Notes: a model not told the origin generated them from the letters alone. Shown: positions 9,696 through 22,119, counted from the first letter of the stretch. The stretch is DNA of 64,000 nt from Artemia franciscana (GCF_032884065.1 NC_088881.1:4522001-4586000); one strand, 5' to 3'. Numbers and translations are program-made.

Positions 9696-10929
9696 CTATC
9701 AAAAGCGGATACTGCCAAAAAGGTAATTAACTAAACGGACAATTGCACAAAGCTCAAGATTCATGGGCGATTAAACGCAAAATACGTTCACATAAAAGTA
9801 CGTGAACGTAAAAGTTTTACGTAAACGTAAAAGTATCTTCCTGCCCAAAACCAAAGAATGTGTACAGGTGTGTGTTCAGTGGGACTTTGGTCCATCCAAA
9901 CACATGAAAAGAGGGGGGGGATTAATTGGGACTTCTGTTCGGTAGTAGAGAAGTTTCTGCATTTGAGAGGTTACAGCACCATTATCTACTTCCAATGACG
10001 TTGATTGAAAATATTTTCATAACTGAATGATACTTTATTTACGAATAAACTTTCACGACGTTAAACTGCCAGATTTTTTGTTTTGTTCAGGTAGGTTATA
10101 ACTAGTAGTTGTTGAAACGATGGCAAAGATGCAGATTATTCCCGATGTTAGTGCAATAGAGTAGCATGTCGGGCTGCCAAGGTTGAGAGGCAGAATTTCT
10201 TAAGGAGGAGAATGAGGAGGCACCTTTGCTCCGACCGTAAATAATTCTCGGGCCTGTCTTCCGGATAAAAAAGATTCAGTTCTGCGTCAGTTGGAGTCGT
10301 GGCAGTGGTACATTTCATCCTTCTGAGAAATCTAGGCTTTGCGGTAGGTTATTCTTAAGATTTTATTAACAAACGGATTCAGTTTCAGTTCAAGGATTAG
10401 CAATGGCGCTTTACATCATATTGTGGCTTATAGCTTAGACTTTGTTTTCGCAATGTTTTCGGTGTGGATAAGCTCAGAGTCAGTTTAAGGCTTGACCATT
10501 GCCACTTATGATTTTTCAAAAATCTTGGGCTCAGCGTTTATGGTGGCTTATTGCTTGAACTGGATTAACGTATACTAATTCTGGGATTTAATTGAATAGG
10601 TGATTGGAATGATTATTTAGATTTAAATGGGATTTTTCATGTGTTGGTTGAAAAGTCTCTGAATTCGAGAGGTCACAGGACCACTTTCAGTGACGCTGGG
10701 TGTTAGCAGTTAGCCCCATATGATAGCTGCACTCCCCATATGATAGCCCCATATGCTGCACCCCTTGGTGCAGCATATGATAGCTGCAAGAGTTTTCTGA
10801 AATGCTAAAGCCTCTCATGCTCAAGCCTCTCTCGTTCAAATCACCGAAATTTTAGAACAGGTATAATAGATTGCTATTGATCTTTTTATCAAACAAAAGT
10901 CATATGAAATTTACCGACGTAAATAATTT
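9696..10929. other. Arl8 intron, no gene; degenerate repeats and one hairpin
   Basis: Diverged pairs are visible: GAGAGGTTACAGCACC at 9965 versus GAGAGGTCACAGGACC at 10669, and GGCTTATAGCTTAGACT at 10425 versus GGCTTATTGCTTGAACT at 10544. A perfect 13-bp hairpin lies at 10750-10779. Confidence 0.45.
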
Positions 10930-11340
10930 TTAGAGAATGTAAAGCTAAGGAACTGAAAGCGCTCTCTGTGGAACTCCACTGGAATCTGATGAATAAACAT
11001 GCAACATAATATGTTGGCTCCTAACAGACAGAAAACTTCACCAACTGAAAAGCATTTTCATTGATTTAACATAGAGGAAGCTTAGATAGAAGGAACTCTA
11101 GCTAACTATATCAAAAATCTTCATTAAACCTTTACATAGAAATAAATCTAATACTTTTGTTATAATTGTCCAGGCCATTGTGAATAATATCAGTCTGGTA
11201 GCTCAGTCCTTGCTCTGCCTTCTTTTTCTTTCTGAAACTAAACTGGATATCACTTATTAATGCGGGGTTTTCCAAGAGTTTATTCATCATAATCAAAAAA
11301 GCTTCTCTACTAGTATCGACGTGCTAGTATTAATGAAATT
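10930..11340 (-). pseudogene. Decayed LINE reverse transcriptase fragment
   Basis: On the minus strand, pieces such as ISDIQFSFRK (compare QFGFR) and a degenerate GVPQ-like segment can be read. Many stops interrupt them. It is collinear with the fragment at 11430-11740 and, in part, with 14640-14760. Confidence 0.5.
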
Positions 11341-11366
11341 CAAAGAATATATTTAGTTTTTATTAT

Positions 11367-11420
11367 GAATTTATTCGCCAGCCAAGATAGGAAAATTTGC
11401 TGCTATTCAATATCGTTTAA
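11367..11420 (+). pseudogene. Degenerate copy of the last Arl8 exon
   Basis: The sequence GAAAATTTGCTGCTATTCAA and its flanks match the start of the true exon (14883-14936) at about 85%. The encoded stretch KICCYSIS is kept, but the acceptor AG is lost and the IQDR codons are altered. The upstream intron and LINE fragment are copied too, so this is a segmental duplication. Confidence 0.75.
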
Positions 11421-11429
11421 ATATTGTCT

Positions 11430-11740
11430 GAACTTGAAGTGGTCCCTGTGGAACTCCTAAATTTGTATTCCGAAATTTGATTAATAATGAAGCAGCAGAA
11501 CATATGGCTCCTATAAGATAGAAAACTTCTTCGGCTCCCATATACAGGAAGCTTACATAAAAGAAAGTTATGATTAACCACATCAAAAGCCGTCATAAAA
11601 TTTACTTATAATGATTGTCCAGGTTATTGTTATTAATAACAGTCAGATAGATCAGTGTGTGCTTTGCTTTCTTTTTCCCTGTAACTAAAATGGATATCAT
11701 TTTTTAATTTGTAATTTTTTAACTTTCTTTTTAGAATAAG
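11430..11740 (-). pseudogene. Decayed LINE reverse transcriptase fragment
   Basis: The minus strand reads DGFDVVNHNFLLCKLPVYG, then a GVPQG-like segment (GGAGTTCCACAGGGA at 11454-11468 when reverse-complemented). These are RT domain motifs (KAFD region, then the B motif). Frame breaks and stops are frequent. Confidence 0.55.
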
Positions 11741-12160
11741 CTAATATGTTCTATTGTGTGGTCATTCACCAAACTATGATTATACATCATTTAGCATTCC
11801 ACAGGGATCACCTATAGTATAGAATAGAATATAATGTATTTATTCACTACAATAGCCGGAGCTAGCATTAGCATGTCATGACAAAAATAATTTATACCTT
11901 CAAAAACACTCACAGGAAAATTTAAACAAACATTATATTATCGAACACACATTAATCAAACATTAAATATTAGTCGCGTCAAATTTATTAAAATGACGAG
12001 TAAAATATGGAACAAACAATTTGCGATATCTCTCAGTACTATAGGCTGAGCAAGTCAGTAACTGTGGACAATTCTTTTTTATTTGTCGGAGTCTAGTAAC
12101 TGGTCCTTCAGTTGGGGGGCTCTCAAGGTTGGGTAGTAGACGACAATGAGTTGGGGAATT

Positions 12161-13105
12161 CTAACAATTTAGTCCAAATCTATATGTTAAGCCATGTCTA
12201 CGACTATCAAGTGAGTCCAAACTGAGTTGTTTCAGCGCCTCCTCGTAAGTTGAGCAGTTTTTCCCAAGTATAATTTTTACAGCTCTTTTTTGTATCGTCT
12301 CAAGTCTATCTGTTTGATCTTTTGTCAATCCCGGATGCCAAGCAGGGCATGCATACTCAAGAGAAGGTCTAACATAGCTGCAGTATACAGACTTTAAAAC
12401 CTCAGTTGGTGTACCAAATCTTTTTAGGTTGGAAAATGAATGTAAAAGCGAGGCGCCTTTTTTAGTCAGATAGTCAACTTGCGAATTCCATCTTAAATCA
12501 TCGTCCAAAAGAATCCCAAGTATTTTAACAGTTTTCTTTGTTGGCAGTATGGAATTATGAGAAGAGTGGCTGTTACCCTTTAGGAAGGAAAATGTCATAT
12601 AAGAGCTCTTAGTTTCACTGATAGTCAGTTTTACCTTTCCTAATTCAGCTTTTAGATCATGATAGATTTTGGTCAAGTCAGACTGTTCAGTAGTCAGAGG
12701 GCTTAGTCGCAGTGATAAAACAGTTAAATCATCAGCTAATTTAAAACGCTCACGAATTGTTGTTAAAATACGGTTAAAAACAATAAGAAAAGAAAGCGGG
12801 CCTAATTTAGTCCCTTGTGGCGAACCACAAAAAATATCTACAAATTCAGATGGCTCATGATCAGGAAGTTGGACACACTGAGATCTTTCAAAAAGAAAAC
12901 TAGCGAGCATTCGTACAACGAATGGACGGGCACCCATAGCCTTTGCTTCTTCCACAACTACATTATGATCAAGACTATCAAAAGCCTTAACTTTGTCTGC
13001 AAATAATGCATAAGTGCTTAAGGATAGTATCCAACAATGCAACCAAATAATGAACAGTACTATGCCCGGATCTAAATCCAAATTGTTGGTGATCAATATT
13101 ATCAT
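12161..13105 (-). pseudogene. LINE reverse transcriptase, palm to C-terminus
   Basis: Minus-strand frame with KAFDSLDHN (motif A region), GSPQGTKLGPLSFL (motif B) and LADDLTVL, which is the catalytic YxDD box reading LADD. Then LGILLDDDLRW, YVRPSLEYACPAWHP and the ETIQKRAVKIIL ending typical of CR1/Jockey elements. Stop at 12161. The first 30 or so codons of this open frame are out of frame with the real protein, which continues from the ORF at 12987-13895. Confidence 0.85.
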
Positions 13106-13895
13106 TTATGTCCTCAAATAAACAATCAAAAATAAAACTTTCAAATACTTTTGAAAGAGCTGGAGTTTTCGAAATCGGCCTCATATCGGTTATATCTTTA
13201 GGTGCCTTGCATTTGGGGATTGGTGTTACATACGCCTGTTTAAAAATACATGGGAAAACACCATCAATAAAACACTGGTTAAAAATTGCCGTTAAAGGAG
13301 TAGATAAAAGATCAGCACACTCAATAATCAATTTAATTGGTATCTCACTAGGATAACTAGATTTACGAGAATCAAGTGCCTTCAACTTTTTAGCAACTGA
13401 ACAAATCTCTAGTATAGGGATATTTGAGACTGAATCATTCGGTGGTAATTTTCTTAGTTGCGGATGAATTTTACAAATTGATGCAAAAAAGTCATTAATT
13501 TCACTAGGTAACAAGGGTTTACCATTGACATCTCTCACTCCAACTCTGGTTACTTTTTTGCCGATAATGTTCTGAACTAAGTCATAGAACTTCCTTGGGT
13601 TGGATTTATATATTTTGCTTATTATTTTAGACCCATACTGCTTACGTGAACATCTTATTTTATATACGATTAAATTTCCTACTCTTTTGAAATCTTTTAC
13701 GGGTCCAGTTAAATGCAATTCGTTTCTCACTTTTATCAGATTCCGAATCTCTTGAGTAACCCATGGTTTATCATTAGATTTCACAATTTTTTTTTTTTTG
13801 TGGGAAAATTTCACAGTATTTTTCGAACAGTTCCTTACAGAATAAACTTGCCATTTTGTCACCGTCAGACAATGAGAGAATATCACGCCAGTCAC
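12987..13895 (-). pseudogene. LINE endonuclease-RT linker and RT fingers
   Basis: Minus-strand frame: KPWVTQEIRNLIKVRNELH (linker), NDFFASI, PSEIPIKLIIECADLLSTPL, FKQAYVTPIPKCKAPKD, MRPISKTPALSKVFE and QQFGFRSGHST, all in RT order. It then leaves frame just before the KAFD motif. The first few residues come from out-of-frame reading. Confidence 0.85.
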
Positions 13896-14265
13896 GATCT
13901 GTGAGCCATTTCTTGTAGAGATTTACTAGTTCAGGTGTGAAAGGCCTGTACACCACACTATTTATTTGTCTATTTGGGATAAAATGATTGGGTGTCCAAG
14001 CAACACACAGGTGATCACTCAAACCGAATGGGGGTAATGTAACTGGAGTATTATAATATTCAGGACAGTTACTAAAAACGAGATCCAACATACGGTTACC
14101 TCTTGTGGGCACATTGACAAAGTGATAGTGAATTGCTTAGCCATTTGGCATCTAAGTCATTAAAGTCACCCCACATTATGATACCAGCATTAGGATACAA
14201 GGATCGTACATTGTCAGTGCAATTCTGTAAGTAATTCACAAGGTCTTTACGATAGGGGCCACTTC
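13774..14265 (-). pseudogene. LINE apurinic-type endonuclease, C-terminal part
   Basis: The minus strand reads AGIIMWGDFNDLDAKWLSNS (the GDFN catalytic motif), then after a one-base shift VPTRGNRMLDLVFSN and PPFGLSDHLCVAW (the SDH catalytic motif). It ends in an A-rich run that shifts frame into the RT linker. Confidence 0.8.
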
Positions 14266-14274
14266 TCTAAGGGA

Positions 14275-14639
14275 GTGTGAAAGTCATTGAAAGGTGATGT
14301 ATTCATAGAAAAATACTTAATTTAAGGTGTTATGTCGAAAATGCGTCGTATAAATGGGGAGATGTGATCATTCCAATAAACAACTTTAAATTCAATTTGC
14401 ATTTAGGCAATATAAAAGAAGAAAATTTACCAATCAAGACTTTGAGTGAACCATGCTAATGAACTCTCTCAGACAGATCTAGTGAATAAACCGGAAACTA
14501 TTTCTGACCTGAAAATAATTATTTTGTTCTGTATAAATATGGTTGTTTTAAGTATAATGCTTTAATCGAAATATCCAGATTTTTGTATCTGCTTTCTCTC
14601 TAATAAAAGGACTTATCCTCCTTTAAATTTTATTTGTTA
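14275..14639. other. Arl8 intron, no feature seen
   Basis: AT-rich sequence between the LINE and an older LINE scrap, with no motif recognised. Confidence 0.4.
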
Positions 14640-14760
14640 TTTCCTTTGCTTTTCGTTATCTGTAAATGAGTGACATAGACCTTTTTTGAAAGATTTTTTT
14701 GCTCTTGCCTCTTTTTCTTTCTATAACTAATTTGGATATCACTTATGAAATTATTATTTT
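14640..14760 (-). pseudogene. LINE scrap duplicated with the Arl8 exon
   Basis: CTCTTTTTCTTTCTATAACT and GGATATCACTTATG align with 11215-11260; the minus strand reads ISDIQ followed by RKKKRQEQ. It marks the left part of the duplication that also carried the exon. Confidence 0.5.
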
Positions 14761-14765
14761 CTCAG

Positions 14766-14830
14766 AGTTCATAGATCCTAACACAAAACAGATCTAGTAG
14801 AGATTTGTTTTGTGTTATGACCTATGAACT
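14766..14830. other. Long hairpin just upstream of the last Arl8 exon
   Basis: Inverted repeat with outer arms AGTTCATAG/CTATGAACT (9 bp), a short mismatch, then inner 17-bp arms TAACACAAAACAGATCT (one mismatch) around a 5-nt loop. It ends 53 bp before the exon. Confidence 0.7.
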
Positions 14831-14882
14831 ACTAGACATGTCTGTAATATTGATATTAAAAGAATGTATTTAATTTTCTTAG

Positions 14883-15015
14883 GAATTTATCAGCCATTCA
14901 AGATAGAGAAATTTGCTGCTATTCAATATCATGTAAAGAGAAGGACAATATTGACATCACCCTCCAGTGGCTCATTGCGCATTCCAAATCTGGCGGCACA
15001 GGAATTGGTCGTTAA
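14883..15015 (+). CDS. Arl8: Arl8 small GTPase, last coding exon
   Basis: Acceptor TTTTCTTAG (14882). The first base completes the Met codon from 7956; then [20 protein letters not shown] and [18 protein letters not shown], stop TAA at 15013-15015. SCKEKDN carries the G5 guanine-binding region, and DITLQWL is the C-terminal helix of Arl8. The end GGTGIGR differs from the short Ser/Arg tail of vertebrate Arl8. No clear AATAAA signal follows closely. With the previous exon it gives 97 residues of uninterrupted homology. Confidence 0.93.
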
Positions 15016-17605
15016 CGATCTTTTTATTACAACTTTTGATTTTTAATTTTAGGTATTCTTTAATTTTGAGCGTTTGTGATTTGTTGTCTTTTAATAGTTT
15101 GACTGCATTTTATTGCCTTATTTTGACGATTTATAAACGGTTATTTGATTATATTTGTCTTTATTTGTTTTGTTTCATTTTCTACGGTTATTATCATTAC
15201 TTTTTGTCTATTAACCAGGGTTGCCATAGAACTATAAAATCACGAGACAAGTCGTCCAAAAATCTCTGAACTGGGGAAGAAACACGGAAAAAATGCACAA
15301 AATATGTTTCTTAAATTTCAGATTTTTTTTTTTTTTCAAACAAAAAAATTAGTATTCCAGTAGTTCAAATCGCTTAAAATGAATTTGGAGGGGGGCTAAA
15401 GTGTAACCCTAATAAGCCTCTAACATTATAAGTATTGGAAAGTGCTACAAATTCAGAAAAGGGTTTCCCTTGGCAATGATTTAGTCACTCACTGAGTGGT
15501 TTATCATACAAAACGCGTTTTCTTGCAAAAATTTATTTACGGATTTTTCTGTGTCACTGATGCATGTTGGGTAAATACAATATTTTTAATATTTGTAAAA
15601 TACAATATATAACTGGTGAATTAGCGAAAGACAAATGAAAACAGAACCAATTGAGAAAGTTAAAAGCGTTATTCTCGACCTTGGTTCGCTTTCTATCTGA
15701 TATTCCTGACCAGCAGTTAAATATTCGCAAGAACACAAAAAGTGTCTAGATTTTAAAGTGAATCCCGGCTACTAATGGAAAGCGTTCCCGGTTAGTTTTT
15801 TTTGCGTCAAATTCAAATCACTACGCTCATGGTTTTAAAACCGCTTACAAATTTCACGGTTTGGTATATTTTGTAAATCATTAACTTCATAAAATGAATA
15901 GTATTTTTGAAAACTGTACAGAATCATAAATAAGATCAAATTATTCATGCCACTTTATTGAGGTAATTTAACTAGGATCCCCGAAGCGTGGCTGATTTTC
16001 AAATGTCTTATTTTTCAGTTAATACTCACGATTTTTACTGACCAGTCTGATAAGTGGTTATTGATAATTTGGTTTACTAACTAGATTTTTACTAGAACTA
16101 GAAAATATTTTTACTAACTATATTTTTCTGAGGGTATTTGCACCGAAAAATACTTTTTTTTCCATCGAAAGATTTGAAAAGCGACAACTCCCCTCCCCCT
16201 AGATATAGAAATTACCTTTGTCCCCCCCTCCCCACTAAATTTTCGCTAACTGAAGTCACTACTTATAACAGGACAGTAGTTTTTTCTGTCATTAAGATAT
16301 GGCTAGTTGTCAATGACTCGCTTAAAAATAGCTTTTCTTTTGAATAATAACTTGTTTCTAAGTTGAGAACTTATACTTTAGTTTTGGTCTTATTTTTCAA
16401 TTGTTTAAACGGAAGGAAATGTTTTACCTAACTGAATCTTATCATTATGATCATAAAGATAAGATTTATGCGTAAACTCGAGAAGAAAAAAAGAAAATAA
16501 GAATCAAATAAACCTCCTGCGTCTTTTGAGAATCCAAGCATCTTTTATGCGCAATTGCATACAGCCTTAGTTTGTCTTTAAGACCAGCTAATGTTTAAAT
16601 AAATAAGAATTGTTTAATGTAATGTAATAATATTATAATTTAGACGTATGTTAAGGCTAATTTTAAATTTTCATAGGCGATTCCCTTCGTCTTTTTTCTT
16701 TAACGTATGACTTGAAATTCACACATGTGGTAAAATCAGAAAAAAAAATTCCACGTCCTAAAACTTGGTGCGTTATGACACAGGGTCAAACCTAAATGTT
16801 TTTTAAAACCCCCTAGACCAAAGGGCTCCGCGAAAATAAAGAAAAACAAATTGTTAAAGAGAAAAATAACTTGAAAAACCAGTGAGCAACCCTTGTCGAC
16901 ATGAGTTTTGAGTCAAGTACATTCGATTAAAGATTTAGATATTTCTGAAATTAATAAAGCGATTTAATATAAAAAAAAATGATGTTATTATGCTATTTAT
17001 TCAGTTTAGTTTGATGGGTTTAGTCAAAATAGAGCTAGGTTTTGTCTTTTTTAATATTTAGTCGGTATAGATGTTTGAGCTTCTTAGTTAATTTAGTTTT
17101 TCTTTTTTTTATTTATTTATTGTTTCATTATTCATTCATTGGTTATTTATTCGTTTTATCTTCTTTACGGCAACTGTTGACAAACTGTTGGCACGAAATT
17201 TCTTGTCATTTTAATTAATACCGAAATTTGATTAATAATAGTATTCAAGTATATTAATGATTAATAATTTTTGATTAGTCGTCATTAATTAATTATTACA
17301 GTAATTTAAATAATTTTCAATAATGACTAAAATACCGGGAACATGTGTTATAAAAATATTTTCTTTAGGCTGTTTCAAAATCGAGAATCTTAGGGCAGTA
17401 CCGCACTTCTGTCAGTTTTGCCACGTAGGTGCCTGAAAATTAATTTCCTATTCAATTATTTGAAAGGGAAGTCTAATGATCAAATTAAAAGTTGAAAAAT
17501 TCTTCAAGGAAGGTGGTTAGGATGACTTGAGTACCAAGGACATCAAAATAAAAAACTTATTCAGATTCTTTTTTTCAAATTCTGAAGTTATTGGACACTT
17601 CTACA
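15016..17605. other. Arl8 3' UTR and intergenic sequence
   Basis: The 3' UTR presumably starts here, but I could not fix its end. The rest is AT-rich with no open frame showing a domain. C-rich runs lie near 16185-16235. Confidence 0.4.
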
Positions 17606-17812
17606 TTTTAGTAGTTTATTATTTGATGGTATTTCACTTCCATTTTGTTTTTTAGTTCATTATTTAATGGTATTCTACCTCCAATTTGTTTTTTGTTTTA
17701 TTATTATTATTTGATGGTATGTAACCTCTATTAGTTTGTTATTTGATAGTATTTCACCTTCATTTTGTTTTTTGTTGTTTTTTTTAGTTTATTATTCGAT
17801 GGTATTTCCTAA
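17606..17812. repeat. About 60-bp degenerate repeat, four copies
   Basis: TTTATTATTTGATGGTATTT and CACTTCCATTTTGTTTT variants recur about every 55-60 bp. Confidence 0.6.
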
Positions 17813-17900
17813 GAAATAGAAAGTGGAAAAAGAAAGAAATAGAATAGAAAGAAATGGAAAGTGGAAAGAAATAGAATATGAATAGAAAGTGGAAAAAATC

Positions 17901-18415
17901 TGCTGTGGTATATTCTGTCCTTGGTATATTATTTCTTCTTGAATGATATTATTATTCCTTGAAAGTAGTGAGAGAACCTCCTGACAATATTGAAGGAGGA
18001 CCAGGAGGATCGAAGAATTGCAAAAGATGTACTAATAACGGGGAAAGAGCGTATTTATGAAGGGTTTAAATTGTGTCACCTTAAGCCATCTCTCCTTGGC
18101 TGTTGCATCCCCCCCCCCTCCCTAATGATATTACAACATAAACTAAAGGTAATGAGTCTAAATGTAAAAGGGGGGAAATGTACTGTAGTATAATCTGTCA
18201 TTGGTATATTAATTCTTCTTGAATGCTATTATTATTCCTTGAAAGCAGGGGAAGAGAATCGCCTGAAAGTATTGAGGAAGAACGAGGGGAATTGAAAAGT
18301 TATCAAAGAAATATTAATAAAGAGAGGAGGGGTTGATATCTAAAGAGTGGTCCAAAATTGCGTCACCTTCAACCATCTCTCCTTTGCAGTTGCCCCCATA
18401 TCCCAAAGAATAACA
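17901..18415. repeat. 280-bp direct repeat, two copies
   Basis: CTTCTTGAATGATATTATTA and ATTCCTTGAAAG lie at about 17935 and 18215; TTGTGTCACCTTAAGCCATC at 18071 pairs with a close variant at 18359. Both end near a C-rich stretch. Confidence 0.7.
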
Positions 18416-19149
18416 ATGACTATCAGCTTTTTATTGGATTTTCTGATTTCTATTAGCAGTTTTCTGATTCTATTATTTATTCACCTTTTGTTATGCGTTT
18501 ATATCATAAGAAGCAACATCATTTTAGATTCAAACATATCCAATGTCTAGGGGGCAGGATCAATAGACTCCCTGGTTAGAATTCAGGGTAAAAAAAAAAT
18601 ATTTTTATGTCCCAGTTCTTTAATTCTAATGGTATGTTACTCTTTGGAATAATCCTTTGGATAAATTGTGACCTATCCGCTCCCCCCCCCCTAATGCTTC
18701 CTTGTATGTGGCCAGTTATAATATTTTTCATCATACGGTAATCTATATAAAGTGACCAAAAATTCATATTCAATTTCATTAGCAGAAGTACATTTTAAAT
18801 TATGCAAATTATTTCTCAGCATTTTTCGTGATATTTTGAATAAATGAACATCTAAAAATTCTAAATAAGAATAGAATATCTGTGTGAAGAACTTTGAAGT
18901 TTTCAAAGTCTCTTTGGCAAAATCAATGTGAGGCGTTTGGACCTGTGTACATGACTGTTTCTGAATTCATTTTGATAAATTAACTTTTATAAAATGTAAT
19001 TGTGTACTAATAAGTCATTTTAAGAGTTTCCTCCTGTTCATGCATAAGAAATTGTAAGCGATATAGGGGCCTTACTCTTTTGCAATTCAAACGCTGTGGA
19101 CACTTTTGCATTTCCTTGCCTTTTTTCTATTTAAGATGTGTCTAAGAAA

Positions 19150-19260
19150 ATTTCTATGCCCGTTTTGGGACATTGGACTGGTCTCAGTTTGGGAATTTGG
19201 AGCCCTTGGTTTGATCCCAGTTGTTGCAGGGGCGATGCAAAGATCTTGGTAGTCAAGTAC
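19150..19260 (+). mobile_element. tRNA-derived SINE head fragment
   Basis: GGAATTTGGAGCCCTTGG and GTTTGATCCCAGTTGTTGC resemble the head of the SINE at 63556-63885 (GGGTTTAATCCCAGTTGTGA). The B box is clear; the A box is weak. Body and tail are not recognisable. Confidence 0.4.
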
Positions 19261-19299
19261 TTCCGTGAATCCTTGGACTAGACTCTGAATATTTCTAAG

Positions 19300-20940
19300 C
19301 AACGATATTAAATCATGTAATGGTATGATTTAGGTAAATTTTAGCTGAGAGATTTGTGTTTTCTTCGAACTTTTTGGGCAAATTTGAATTTTTAGGCAAA
19401 AGTTTGTTGAAAGCTCAGACATAAACCTTTGTGCTGAGCCAAGAAAAATTGAAATAGAAATACTTGAAATTTGTCGAATATTGTAATTTTTTTCTTTGAT
19501 AATAAATAACAAAGTTTGTGTTAATGCAATTATTTTGCCTACTGCAGTGTCTTTTGGATTTATTTTTATATTCAGATTTATTTCCAAAACATTTACCTTC
19601 CATCTAAACGAAAGTTCTCCATCCAACAAAATATGCATCGTTCAATGATTTCCGAAGTAGAAAACGTTCATAAAGCCTGTTTCCTTTTTAAAAGTTTCTA
19701 AGTCATAATCCATGGATTACATAATGTATTCAGCTTGTCAAGCATGCTAGGATGTTCGCTGTTTCACAGCCCTTACTTTCTCACAAATATTTTCTCTGGA
19801 GAGGGGGGGGGGGTAATAATAAACTTACATTTTACAAATGTGGCTAAATTTATTTCAAAGGGCTTCGGGGTGCCATTTGCAAGTCTTGTGTATGATTAAG
19901 ACAGAAAATTCGTTTCAGTGGAGAAAGGGTGGGCAGGGTGGTTCTTTTTTTCAATTTCTTACTGTAAAGAACATTAGAAGGCTTAAGAACCAAGAGTGTA
20001 CTCAGGATTTTTATTTGGGAGGGCTGTATTTTTTTGGAAGAGTTTTACAAAAAATTGCATGGAAAATTTGTTTGCATGCATTTTTTTACGTGTCTATGAG
20101 CCGGATAAAAAATTCAGGGTGGGACGGAGGTTTCAAACCTGTTAGTCCCCCCCCCTTGCTTTCTGGATAGGGCCTTGGTAGGAACACAGCCTTCTGGGAA
20201 TTGTCCCACTCTTAGAGGATGTTTTGTGAAAAAATTATTGTTAATTGTCATGTGTTATTGTTTACTAAATCCCCTCCCCCTAAGATCAGCAGCTTGCTAA
20301 TTCGTCTACTTTTCTTCTTGGAAAGGGCTCTTCTTACTCCTCCAGTGAAAGTTTTGTTTTGTGTTATTTTTCGACAGTTTAACCGTTTAAATTATTGAGA
20401 AATAGACGTATATTAGCAATGATTAGTTACACTGAATACTTGATAATACCTCTTTGTAATAGGTGGGTGATTAAACCAAAATAAACCCAAGTATTGACGC
20501 AAAATTTTTAGTAATATAAAAAAAGTTTTGTTTATTTTACGGTCAGGAACTTTGGAAACTAAACGTATCTTTTTGTTCTTTTTAAGCTATGTCATGTGTT
20601 TATATGTCCTGTTTTTTTTTGCCTGGTTAATTTCAAATAAATAAGCTTGTCAAAAAAAATCTTTCGTAAAATTTCGTTCGGGATTTTGTGTACTGTAGGA
20701 TAGGAAAATATTAATAGGAGAATATAAAAATTTTCTTTAAAAAATGGAATTGGCAATCTTTGTAATTTGTAATTGGGATGATAAAGAGATGCAGACAGAG
20801 CATCCCCTGAATTTGACGTGGTACCCTTGCTGAGTAAAGGTGAATTCCGTATTTTTTCTACAGTTGTAGGAGTCATCTCGATACCATTTGATAATTTCTC
20901 TTACTGAAGAGATAGGCGAAAATTGGGTGCATGAACCCAG
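19300..20940. other. Intergenic, no gene recognised
   Basis: Contains G/C homopolymer runs near 19803 and 20147 bracketing about 350 bp with TACTCAGGATTTTTATTTGG. This looks like a decayed dispersed repeat whose ends carry G and C runs. Open frames show no domain. Confidence 0.35.
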
Positions 20941-21110
20941 AGGTGCCAATTGAGGGGGTACAATTGCTCCTCTTAATTTTCCTCGTCCCCTTATTTTCTC
21001 CCTCGCCTGATTTTGAAAAATATCCTTTTTTGGTATTTTCAGTCTGAAAAAGTTTTTTTTTCTAACCCCCTTCCCCTCCCTTGCATTTTAACGAATTGGA
21101 GTCCTTCGAA
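20941..21110. repeat. Dispersed repeat with C-rich end (copy 1)
   Basis: Layout: GGTGCCAATTGAGGGGG, then GATTTTGAAAAATATCC, then CCCCTCCCTTGCATTTTAAC and GAATTGGAG. The same order of blocks is seen at 23290-23490 and 29450-29600. Confidence 0.5.
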
Positions 21111-22119
21111 GAATATGGAAAGCCCATGAGATAAAAACAAGAAGAAATCATATTTCAAGTTGAATGTTTTTTCATAAGTTGTTTCTTAGAAAAAGAAAAT
21201 CGTTCAGTGGTGATACAAAAACGGCTCTTTGCCTAGACTGTGAATGATTCCCCCTAATTTGAAGGACGTTTTTGCTAAAAAATAAAAATTACAATAATAA
21301 AATAAATCCTGTTAAATTAGCCAAGATAAGTTTTATTTTGATAAATATTGAATTTTGATAAATCCTATTTAGTAACTAAAATAAGTAATAATAAATGAAT
21401 AACTTAAAAGCTTTTAGTCTTAAAAAATAAGATTTTTTTAATTTATGAATTTATGTGTTCTTTGGGTCCGTTCGCTTAGTCATCTCCTTGTTTTCTCACT
21501 TATAGAAATTACCAGGTGTTTGGACGACTTACTGCTATAATAAAAAATTCAGCTTTTGTTCTTCGTCGTCACCAAGAGTGCCACGCAGAGTTCAGGGGAT
21601 CCACTATTATTATATCTTACTCTATTCACAAACTGTTAATACCTCCGTGCATATTTATAGAAGACGTTTTTTAAATTTATCTGTTCCACGACAAAAAAAA
21701 AACTAGGTTTCATCTTCTTCCTTTGAAGGTTTAGGTTCATTTTATGACACAAAAATATTTTTAGTTTGGTCTATAATTATTTAGCATAATCAAAATTGCG
21801 GTAGTGCAATATTATTTTCAAGTTTCAGCGTTCAGTGCTGAACGTAAATTAAAGATTAATGTAAATTTCAAAGGCGGTATAGAATTTTTGAAAAGCTCTT
21901 TTATGGCCTGTATTCTGTATGCCACAGAGTATGTCAGAAAATAATCAAAATTTTAGATGTCGTTGTCGCGTCATATCTTGAATGGTAGAACTTAAAGGAA
22001 GCTTTATGATCAAGATGGATATGTTGTTGTACATCTGTTCAGGTACATCTGCTCACAAAATGTGGGGGGGGGTGATCTTGATGTTTTTTTCGATTTTTTT
22101 AATCAAATGTTTAAAAAGA
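21111..22119. other. Intergenic, no gene recognised
   Basis: AT-rich, no motif. A G run occurs near 22061. Confidence 0.4.

Larger units (their letters stand above)
11815..14265 (-). mobile_element. 5'-truncated non-LTR retrotransposon in the Arl8 intron
   Basis: Minus-strand order: endonuclease C-terminal part (14265-13774), RT (13895-12161), 3' UTR to about 11815. The coding region is disrupted by at least three frameshifts, near 14139, in the A-run at 13789-13800, and near 13020-13100. It belongs to the apurinic-endonuclease LINEs (CR1/Jockey type), with no RNase H. The 5' end is missing. It is far less decayed than the fragments beside it. Confidence 0.85.

Noticed and set aside
19838..20170. 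110-codon open frame between G and C runs
   Set aside because: Low complexity and no family resemblance; more likely repeat DNA.
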